DNA of 14,326 nucleotides from Podochytrium sp. JEL0797 (Eukaryota > Chytridiomycota > Chytridiomycetes > Chytridiales > Chytriomycetaceae), in the NCBI GenBank assembly GCA_027596195.1, contig JADGJG010000677.1, forward strand, positions 1-14,326. Reading direction: 5' to 3'. The position numbers and the translations under genes were made by a program. The notes under the pieces were generated by a model. That model did not search any database and was not told where the DNA came from. It saw nothing but the letters and a program-made list of their open reading frames with translations. The first letter of the stretch is position 1. The number at the start of each line of letters is the position of its first letter. Below, piece by piece: positions 6,301-10,614 of this stretch.

Positions 6301-9048
6301 GTGGAGCAACGATATTCGAACACAGATCGAGAGGGACTCGCTTGTGTGTGGGCAGTAAACTGTTTTGACAAATGGATTTGGAATCGCCCAGTCACCATTG
6401 AAACTGATCACTCAGCATTAGTACCGCTCTTCCACAAGGGTGACTTGACTGGACGATTCGCAAGATGGGCTTATGCCCTGTCAGATTATGACATCACGCT
6501 GGTGCATGTGCCAGGGAAAACACAAGTTGTCGCCGATGCGCTATCAAGAGTGAATATCCACAACACCATGTTCTCCTTCCGGAGGAAGGACATTCTTAAA
6601 AAAGGACCCTATAGTCACGAGGGTGACCAAGAGGTTGAAGAAACTCCTGAAACGTTCGTAAGTGAAGTCTCAACGGGACTACCCCCTTTAAAAAATCTAT
6701 TCCAAACGTACGTGCTTGGTCTCCCAAACAACAAGGACGAGCCCGCCCCTCAGAACGAAGCTGATCACGCCAAGCGCGAATTTGTTAGATTATACACGTT
6801 GATGGCGAAAACGGACGCGGACGAGACTCACAAACTTGTAAGTGACTTATCCAAGCGGATCCTGAAATACCGGAAAAAGGAAGAAATCAAGTCCATCGAG
6901 GACCTCCGGAAAGAAGTCAAACGAACCCCCGCGTTCAAGGCGGGACAGAGCAGTCTCAATATCATGACTTGGAACATCAACGGATTCCGGCACGTATTCA
7001 AGAAACATGTTAAGGAACATGACCTCTCCAAGGAGAAGATGGAAATACAGTTGGACCACTTCTTCAATTCGACGAATTGCGGAGTTATCTGCCTCCAAGA
7101 GACTCGTATGGGAACAAACGCCAAGGGCAAGAACATTTTCGAGGCCATGCGAAACCTTCAACAATGGAACTGTTACTTTAATGACAAAAACATCGGTTAC
7201 GCTGGCGTTGCCGTTATTATCCGAAAGGAGTTGGCACAGAAAGTCGATGAGGTCATCATTTTGCCCGAGATGGGAGATTGGACAGATGACGAGGGTCGCG
7301 TCATCACCATTTTGGTTGGCGAAATCGCAATCGTCACCGCATACATTCCCAGTGGAATGCGAAAGGACGATAGACAAGAGTTTAAACTACGGTTCTTCGA
7401 AGAATTTAAGGCTCATTGCGACAAGCTCCGGGACACTCACCTTGTTATAGTGGCAGGCGACTTCAACGTCGCACCCTCACCCAGAGATGTTCTGGAATTC
7501 GTGGAGAAAGAACCCGGACTGAAGGACCGGTTCCGGTCAACAATTACAAAAGAGGAGCAAGAGTGGTTCAACTCCATGTCGGACAACTTTCATGACGGAT
7601 TCCGCATCAAACATCCCCATGATATGGGCGCCACATGGACCCTTAAAACCGTCGACGGAAAGGAGTACCCTTTCTGGCGTATTGACCATTTCCTGATTGA
7701 CAAGCGCGTCTCCACTGACTGCTTCGATATCCGCGTTAACACGCGAAACACAATGAGTGACCACCTGCAACTGCGCGCTGACTTGAAGCTGGACCATTTC
7801 GCTGTCCCCCTGGTCAACCAGTCCACATGGATCCCCACCGAAGGAGTCCAAGAAAGCGAACACGCGACGTATGCGATGGAATGTTACCTCGGTCTCACAT
7901 CGCTCCCACTGTTCGGACTTGACCCCGAGAAAATGCGGGAATTGCAGCTCAAAGATTCCTACTTTGGAAGCGTTATCCGTTTCTTGGAAGATGGCGCAAT
8001 CCCGGACGAAAAAGACGCCGAGGAAATGAGGACTCTCTCGAGACACTTTGTGCTCGACGACGCGGGGCTTCTTTATCTGGTTTCCGATATTACGTCAAAA
8101 TCCGTTCGACGCCAACCTGGTCGTATCGCATTATGTGCACCCGACTCGCTGCGGCGAGAAATTCTGGAGCGTCACCACGACGACATTTACAGCGGCCACC
8201 TGGGAGTTTCGAAGGTCCTCCCAACTCTCATGGATAGATTCTGGTGGCCTAACATGGCTTCCCAAGTGAAGAACCATATTCAATCGTGTGTCGATTGTCA
8301 AAGGTCAAAGGATCATTCGGCGAAAACAGGTTTCGTACACCCCATTCCACTTGGCGAGTTCCCGATGGAACGAGTCTTTGTTGATTTCATGGGTCCCATG
8401 ACGGAAACCGAGGAGGGTAACAAATATGTGATGGTTCTGGTGGACAGTTTTACGAAATGGGCGGAGGCAATTCCGCTTTCCGACATATCCGGTCCCACCG
8501 TCGCAAAGGCACTCGTAAAAGACGTCTTCTCAAGGACCGGTGTCCCAGTATTCCTGCACTCGGATCAAGGCCCCCCATTTGACGACAACTTGATGAGGGA
8601 GCTCAGCAAGATGCTCGGGTTCAGCAAGACGTTTACCGCGCCATATTGGCCCCGCGCAAATGGGCCCGTTGAACGACTAATCAAAACTCTCTCACAAGAA
8701 TTACGAGCATATATCAATCAATATGATTACAACGACTGGGATGAGATTCTGCCTTTCATCCTTTTTGCGTACCGAACGCATGTTCACTCGTCAACAGGCG
8801 AAACCCCATTTTTTATGTACCATGGGCGCGACGCGCGTCTCCCCTCCGATTTGTTTTTCGGAATAAGTCCGGATGATCCCCTGTACCCGAAACCCACGCT
8901 TGATCCCAACGCTGGTGAGGAGATCCCAACGCTGGTGAGGAGGGCGAAGATGAACTTGAGGTGTTCCTCGCCGAGAGCGGCCGCAGCGCCCGCACCACCA
9001 GGAGCTTCAGATTCCCGAATCTCGCAATCGCGGAGTTTAGCAGTTTAA
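388..9048 (+). CDS. Ty3/gypsy-type Gag-Pol polyprotein with embedded EEP nuclease, integrase tail frameshifted
   Basis: A single open frame of about 2886 residues from the first ATG (388); the frame is open from 325, but 331 is GTG, an unlikely eukaryotic start. Order, residues counted from 388: Ala-rich coiled coil (1-220); Gag (about 410-900); CCHC knuckle (918-931); aspartic protease (Asp 1171); RT (Asp 1726, YIDD 1788-1791); RNase H (D1937, E1982, D2007, D2050); EEP nuclease (about 2190-2465); integrase HHCC and DD35E (D2666, D2726, E2762). Gag and Pol share one frame, with no stop or frameshift between them. A 20-bp duplication at 8902-8941 throws the end out of frame, so the last roughly 35 residues are missense before the TAA at 9046-9048. 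The 5' part may be spliced (746-847, 1492-1610), so the true Gag start could be 1469. It produces the structural protein and enzymes for replicating an LTR retrotransposon. Family assignment is firm; start and splicing are not. Confidence 0.85.
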   Translation: MQMDNHAEETSEVLRLRAELETALQANNAYKVAADAAAAADAAARAEEERRAIAEAERCTDVETRAIALEEAYSVRDRIPQMEDEFVERASVGPSPDHFPVTQRMWDRVEAERRQGKTRRESPTSLALRRLASNRSQLSCVFRPFGLTILPPTGDERKDYFREAGQRQHAANMGIYMDHARDFSQEECIRLAAGTAVFTQATQQAKDAHRNAKQAKRRRSKGLLKYPRAAVSCIYSHKKMATTADPSLLPKEGVTAAETVWTEVLPLVSDLRRGFEIKTLILEISPCNNGTFSRPIHSLCWWLSNSLQAVVTFTILPRLGIFTILPRKGLNMTLLLLVLSKKVGAQEVIPNPEFPLLRKQHVDERFFHVSTAPSFGFTVLLGFLVLSVPLIVVYSLRHKPSSVSIIPRRVTFRALGREFYVERATGQAFKGVGTRLNNHEKAALYSVMRHSVQKFRDLPDTFNETNFGLMAAAIALIEGETEATFEASLTGISRLTHPQGFMTMDAAHRALEVGEHEAHDARDARDVLSQLSNTSAHASDSPLDEENGNATPSAEDKGPAPQSSYKTPAARSATSPSPQPMLSAPAHATPVFTPATLSAMASILKISLSEASRDQELLRQLRDMTGDRLGNCELSSRNALVYKQTSDALYVEFVGPGKILSQQDKDQLTRHIVDKTKYVGPEAERFRRHVNQNCTRSSFDSKFDSIFLDEKAQYNFQSRVRNFAWTSTDAMAEADELELLNDQLGVNRLDPPSLARSFTEGFKLDHSREHDKLVNSEIKSAALGGRKVRYGHKDLTVMDYAAHLKRQGFVKDKVPDPSSVITARLKALESAVTSLTPPRGTGAVTRPFAGLPRKLAGTPPPPKLETHVSTTEEQSALDDDAAVLMEEEALLESVYETFAMHVEDEDKRAEFREKLFRCFNCGETGHFQRDCPQPRRGEKTENVVDVTEIPPIQSAAALPTLADHPSSSEETASKEEVEECPLEVTSLNKKSFDPTLEAAKNWDEPIINPEMNATQLEVAPHSQVPDESHIPDTICHDATATTDEEAPYWDCVKPDSLACQAQLAEEYRNQWTAIPLGKTTISREIGHSDEMISCLKKSNTASEKRVKFDESVEGAFTDWSFATTGLCTVPSEWGWAEPRRKLQNKGYHRSHGVVHCPGWIGSTFATDMLLDSCSNGAVMSHDFYRSQPNRPPLIPVKKPTLNHGIAGATSVLGFAYFPTCIGNSPVLRQSVRFAILERCARPVILGTPQLEQFQVDLLFTIDEVFWGPNLKAHADQLSPELKVAICGSKTPRLSMPLRYYTEYIPDDVGKANTRMHMRLEEDLVMTRNHKYRVNIRLPHSFDREPLCLAKTCLAIGLPELADKSVFITKTIYNSSDILKGSVPIEVCYVGMKPLRLPAFSVVATLEGNGQYDVNVLNVPEEMNGSQTDLAAMVTAATYFQPRDNDSFLDCLTNGRPEDEHLPSAEECEFEDETVLSTMVAESTPEDELPLAFEEDELDKIFKTLPTVREIYAGRNTLGQNVQRKILRSRPRIRKLLTFLDESDNEDTRNLLMNSTPARDTSKEEKRDYIPEPEAKDDQEFIGKFDLEHMDNLPNTSIKEKLVDMLLEFRGVFTTQMKTGSQTLPAHEIDTKPGARVPHSPPYPEGPGRTTVLREHIQKMLDDDVIRPSKSQYAAPVVLAKKPDGSWRFCVDYRKLNEITVPDRYPLPNIEDMFTTIGNRYYFSSVDLQSGFWQIKLDEASKAKTAFISSQGLFEFNVLPFGLTNAPPTFQRLMDVVLAGYKYVFALVYIDDVVIYSDNEDEHLGHIRHILQRMYNYNLKIKPSKCHFFYTVLPFLGHVISKEGLRVDPHKIATLENWPVPKTVKQLQQFLGFANYFKRFVKSFAQTATPLYHLLKETTPWKWTPECEDAFRKLISKLQKDIVLHNPTETDEFIIECDASGNALGAALYAKGDTNARTARKPIAFISRTLTPVEQRYSNTDREGLACVWAVNCFDKWIWNRPVTIETDHSALVPLFHKGDLTGRFARWAYALSDYDITLVHVPGKTQVVADALSRVNIHNTMFSFRRKDILKKGPYSHEGDQEVEETPETFVSEVSTGLPPLKNLFQTYVLGLPNNKDEPAPQNEADHAKREFVRLYTLMAKTDADETHKLVSDLSKRILKYRKKEEIKSIEDLRKEVKRTPAFKAGQSSLNIMTWNINGFRHVFKKHVKEHDLSKEKMEIQLDHFFNSTNCGVICLQETRMGTNAKGKNIFEAMRNLQQWNCYFNDKNIGYAGVAVIIRKELAQKVDEVIILPEMGDWTDDEGRVITILVGEIAIVTAYIPSGMRKDDRQEFKLRFFEEFKAHCDKLRDTHLVIVAGDFNVAPSPRDVLEFVEKEPGLKDRFRSTITKEEQEWFNSMSDNFHDGFRIKHPHDMGATWTLKTVDGKEYPFWRIDHFLIDKRVSTDCFDIRVNTRNTMSDHLQLRADLKLDHFAVPLVNQSTWIPTEGVQESEHATYAMECYLGLTSLPLFGLDPEKMRELQLKDSYFGSVIRFLEDGAIPDEKDAEEMRTLSRHFVLDDAGLLYLVSDITSKSVRRQPGRIALCAPDSLRREILERHHDDIYSGHLGVSKVLPTLMDRFWWPNMASQVKNHIQSCVDCQRSKDHSAKTGFVHPIPLGEFPMERVFVDFMGPMTETEEGNKYVMVLVDSFTKWAEAIPLSDISGPTVAKALVKDVFSRTGVPVFLHSDQGPPFDDNLMRELSKMLGFSKTFTAPYWPRANGPVERLIKTLSQELRAYINQYDYNDWDEILPFILFAYRTHVHSSTGETPFFMYHGRDARLPSDLFFGISPDDPLYPKPTLDPNAGEEIPTLVRRAKMNLRCSSPRAAAAPAPPGASDSRISQSRSLAV
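746..847 (+). other. Probable spliceosomal intron (102 bp)
   Basis: Begins GTGAGT, contains a branch-like CTTAC near 826-830, then a pyrimidine-rich tract ending CCCACAG at 847. Length is 102 bp with no stop, so the frame stays open whether or not it is spliced. Removal joins the first base of an Arg codon (C745) to GA (848-849), giving Arg then an acidic/basic stretch that matches the hydrophilic flanks better than the intron's own translation. It also carries copy B of the paired-hairpin motif. Confidence 0.6.
780..808. repeat. Paired-hairpin motif, copy B (inside putative intron)
   Basis: GCGA-GCAA-TCGC (781-792) followed by the inverted repeat CACAGCT-T-AGCTGTG (794-808). It matches copy A (138-165) except for one loop base and one extra base in the second hairpin. 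Both changes leave the stems intact, and both first loops fit GNRA. Confidence 0.6.
1046..1468 (+). other. Open but unrecognised leader-like stretch before Gag
   Basis: The frame is open throughout, but the translation resembles no domain I know. It starts with donor-like GTAAGG (1046), and TGTTG at about 1056 resembles an LTR 5' end. An ATG at 1105 has a strong context (AAAGATGGC), is in frame with Gag and is an alternative start. The stretch also contains an imperfect direct repeat (1321-1378). It may be LTR/leader DNA, an intron with its flanks, or a fast-evolving N-terminus. No stop in 141 codons argues mildly for past or present coding. Confidence 0.35.
1321..1378. repeat. Imperfect tandem repeat with palindrome
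   Basis: Two imperfect units of about 27-30 bp share a core TTGCCAAGG followed by CTTG or AAAGGCTTG. The first unit contains the inverted repeat TGCCAA-GGC-TTGGCA (1334-1348). If translated it gives two similar short peptides (TILPRLGIF and TILPRKGLN). No function is assigned. Confidence 0.5.
1492..1610 (+). other. Probable spliceosomal intron (119 bp) at the Gag start
   Basis: GTGAGT at 1492-1497, branch-like CTCAC near 1569-1573, acceptor CCCCAG ending at 1610. Splicing would join a short exon beginning at ATG 1469 (context GCAACATGTCG, A at -3) in phase 2 to the Gag frame at 1611, giving Met-Ser-Met-Asn-Asp-Ser-Ser-Met-Arg-Val-Thr. The ATG exon uses a different frame upstream (1469 is 2 mod 3) and only matches Gag after removal of 119 bp, which supports real splicing. 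The intron's unspliced translation is a hydrophobic, membrane-like run, as T-rich introns often give, and out of place in a Gag. Confidence 0.55.
1611..3220 (+). other. gag: Gag (capsid/nucleocapsid) region
   Basis: Begins with a basic, folded-looking segment (Arg-Val-Thr-Phe-Arg...), then a Ser/Pro/Ala/acidic linker (about 1930-2170), then a helical, charged capsid-like region (about 2170-2850), a Pro-rich/acidic spacer, and the CCHC knuckle at its end. Gag assembles the virus-like particle and packages element RNA; this role is assigned from position and the knuckle, since Gag sequence is poorly conserved. Hand-read codons here favour G/C in third position (about 60-85% in three sampled 20-codon stretches), against about 50% in sampled protease to RNase H stretches. 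Confidence 0.65.
3139..3180 (+). other. CCHC zinc knuckle of nucleocapsid
   Basis: C-X2-C-X4-H-X4-C (CFNCGETGHFQRDC), the retroviral-type knuckle that binds genomic RNA. All four zinc ligands are present. It sits at the Gag/Pol border, as in many Ty3/gypsy elements. A donor-like GGTGAG follows at about 3195, but nothing shows it is used. Confidence 0.95.
3868..4149 (+). other. Retropepsin-like aspartic protease with atypical active site
   Basis: Located between the knuckle and RT. The candidate active site is a hydrophobic run followed by Leu-Leu-Asp-Ser-Cys-Ser-Asn-Gly (Asp codon 3898). A hydrophobic Val-Ile-Leu-Gly motif follows near 4120, where family members have ILG-(M/T)-(D/P). The position and the second motif fit a protease that cuts the polyprotein. 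The usual Asp-Ser/Thr-Gly is Asp-Ser-Cys, a change at a nearly invariant Gly. It may be a divergent but working lineage variant or a damaged protease. Confidence 0.7.
5263..5970 (+). other. Reverse transcriptase domain
   Basis: Copies element RNA into cDNA. Conserved blocks are present in order: the entry segment with His-Glu-Ile-Asp; AAPVVLAKKPDGSWRFCVDY; DRYPLP; SSVDLQSGFWQ with catalytic Asp at 5563; LPFGLTNAPPTFQRLM; YIDD at 5749-5760 supplying the other two metal-binding Asp; FLGHVIS; and the LGFANYFKRF connection. All catalytic Asp are intact. Asn-Ala-Pro-Pro-Thr-Phe replaces the usual NAPATF, a mild variant. This is unmistakably of Ty3/gypsy type rather than copia, BEL or LINE. Confidence 0.97.
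6163..6560 (+). other. RNase H domain
   Basis: Degrades the RNA strand of the RNA/DNA hybrid. The four acidic catalytic positions are visible: Asp at 6196 in ECDASGNALGAAL, Glu at 6331 in TDREGLA, Asp at 6406 in ETDHSAL and Asp at 6535 in VADALSR. It follows RT directly, as in Ty3/gypsy elements. A hydrophilic linker (about 6560-6950) separates it from the EEP domain, and the tandem repeat begins inside that linker at 6732. Confidence 0.95.
6955..7785 (+). other. Exonuclease III / AP-endonuclease-like EEP domain, unit 1
   Basis: Members cut DNA at abasic sites or act as 3'-5' exonucleases; LINE relatives nick target DNA. The signature residues run in order: Asn 6973 in TWNINGF; Glu 7099 in CLQETRMG; YAGVAV (about 7198); AYIPSG; Asp 7459 and Asn 7465 in AGDFNVAP; Asp 7684 in FWRIDHFL; Asp-His 7759-7764 in SDHLQL. 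The wording is closer to bacterial ExoIII/APE1 repair enzymes than to LINE endonucleases. It is fused in frame between RNase H and integrase, an unusual place for such a domain. The catalytic set is complete, so activity is plausible. Its role (target nicking, repair of integration gaps, cDNA processing) is unknown. Confidence 0.93.
8120..8800 (+). other. Integrase: HHCC zinc-binding and DD35E core, unit 1
   Basis: Inserts element cDNA into the genome. The HHCC module has His at 8173/8176 and 8197, and Cys at 8287 and 8296 (CVDC). The catalytic core has Asp 8383 (VDFMGP), Asp 8563 (HSDQG) and Glu 8671 (GPVER); spacing is 59 residues then 35, the classic DD35E. The core is intact, but the C-terminal part is cut off in this frame by the 20-bp duplication at 8902. 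As encoded here, the integrase lacks its GPY/F and chromodomain-like regions. Confidence 0.96.
8902..8941 (+). repeat. 20-bp tandem duplication causing a frameshift
   Basis: The unit GATCCCAACGCTGGTGAGGA occurs twice back to back (8902-8921, 8922-8941). Unit 2 of the large repeat has it once (12703-12722, with one substitution). Twenty bases is not a multiple of three, so the frame moves from that of the polyprotein to the one in which the downstream homology to unit 2 continues. Confidence 0.95.
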
Positions 9049-10577
9049 GGCAATTTCAGGACAAGTGTTGCAAAAAGATGCATGGTTTCCACAAGGATGA
9101 GCAGCTGTTCGAAACTCTTCGGGATGTTTTCGAACACCTCGACCTCGACATGTTGTGTTTGTCTTATAACCCAAGGCGGCAGCGAAGCTCTGCAAGCGAT
9201 TTCCCCGGATATTTCTATCTCAGGGACGGAAGTATTGTTTCAATGAGGGACCACGTGTACCGACTCAATCCTGAATCTGACACGCCTGTCGTGTGTACGC
9301 CCCGACAAAAGGCCCAGCGGATTTCTGTCGTTTACGCGCGAGAAGGTGTCCTCAACATCGGACCCCCTCCCTTGTCTCTCGACGATGTCCAAAGCGCGGT
9401 CAAGCACCCATTCCTCTGCACAGGTACTGTGAACCAAGTTGTGTGTGTTCACCGATGCTTCCGACCCGACGGGTCGTATCTCGATAAGCAGCAAATACTT
9501 TTTGATCCCCTCAAAAGGCTCTCGGCAGTGTTTTCAAACACACCGATGTGGGAGAACTCGGGCAAGTTTGTGTGGGTGAAAAGTCCACTGTTGTCAATCA
9601 AAACCGACACCCACCGCGGTTCATACGTCTTTGTGAATGAAACGTCAAACGAGATGGAGTTCGAAACATATTACGTGGAACCCCCCCCACCCAACCGGGC
9701 AGCTTTAGAATGTTATATTCTTGAGGAGGATGCACACACCCGTGCACCTACGCCTGACGAGTCTCGCGTTGCGACCTTGAGGAGTATTCTTCTTGGCTTG
9801 CAGGCAAGCCAAGATGTTATCAAAGCGAAGGTTGCTCAGAATCAGGAGAAACAGCGTTTGCGGTCGAAAGAAGACGATCATGCACCACATGAATTCGGCA
9901 TTGGAGATCGAGCTTGGCTCTCGGTACCACTACAAGGCGAATCTCAGCGCTTGGGTGTTACCAAGAAGCTGATTTTTCGGTGGGTAGGACCCGTTCGCGT
10001 CATCTCTCGATCCGGCGGGACTAGCAAGACCCATTACACTGTTGTTGAAACCTTCCCAGGTGGTGAAATCACCTGTCGAAAGGTGCACGTCAGTAGACTC
10101 CGACCTTTCGTGGCAAGAGTACCGGTAGACTCAGCTGAAGTCGCCGCCGCCTTGGCAGGTGACGACTTCGAAGCCGAACTCAAGAAGTTTGAGAAGGCGT
10201 TGTTACTCAAACAACGGCCACGACACTCGCACCAGAGTAAGCTCGCCGGGACCAATCTTTGGATGGCCCGGAAATTCGACCCTGATTTCGAAGAACGAGA
10301 CCTTCATGACCCACGAATAGTCATCAAGGAGGTGCTTGAGGTCGCTTACGACAGCGACAGAGCGGGCTCGTTTGTATACCGTGTCGTAGCAATGGATCAG
10401 GCCCGCCGCCACGCTTGGTGGCAGAAACACGCTGACATGCCCGACGCGGTCCTTGACGAGTTCTGGAAACTCATGTGCCAGAAGAAAAGTGTTTGGTGGA
10501 AGCGTTATTCCACCTGGTGCAAGAACCAAAGGAAAATTGTTGACCAAGGACGAGCCCGCCCCTCAGAACGAAGCTGA
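8942..10577 (+). pseudogene. Frameshifted C-terminal part of polyprotein, unit 1 (insert, GPY/F, chromodomain-like)
   Basis: Downstream of the 20-bp duplication the original protein continues in a different frame with no stop until TGA 10575-10577, where it has already run 32 bp into unit 2 out of frame. There is no ATG in this frame until 9078, so it would need ribosomal frameshifting or its own start. It contains an unrecognised insert (about 8942-9760), a basic helical segment, the GPY/F-like module (about 9969-10115) and a chromodomain-like tail (about 10308-10484). Because no other lesion is visible, the frameshift looks recent. Confidence 0.8.
9792..9813. repeat. Inverted repeat with 10-bp arms
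   Basis: Perfect arms CTTGGCTTGC and GCAAGCCAAG are separated by AG. It lies within coding sequence. The matching place in unit 2 (about 13573-13594) has two substitutions that break the pairing, so the structure is not conserved and is probably incidental. Confidence 0.5.
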
Positions 10578-10614
10578 TCACGCCAAGCGCGAATTTGTTA
10601 GATTATACACGTTG

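Larger units (their letters stand above)
6732..10544 (+). repeat. Tandem repeat unit 1 (3813 bp)
   Basis: Homology with 10545-14325 begins at CAAGGACGAGCCC (6732 and 10545) and continues collinearly to the end of the window. Relative to unit 2 it carries two extra 6-bp in-frame segments (near 6815 and 7280) and the extra 20 bp at 8902-8941, which accounts for the 32-bp length difference. It contains the linker, EEP nuclease, integrase, unknown insert, GPY/F module and chromodomain-like tail. Neither unit contains gag, protease, RT or RNase H. Confidence 0.95.

Noticed and set aside
6955..7785. EEP domain as evidence for a LINE inserted in the element
   Set aside because: It is in frame with both neighbours, has no LINE RT or poly(A) tail, is present in both units, and its motifs resemble ExoIII/APE1 more than LINE endonucleases.
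9681..9688. Run of eight C as a programmed frameshift site
   Set aside because: It encodes a Pro run kept in both units with the same length and frame, and the actual frameshift is explained by the 20-bp duplication about 740 bp upstream.
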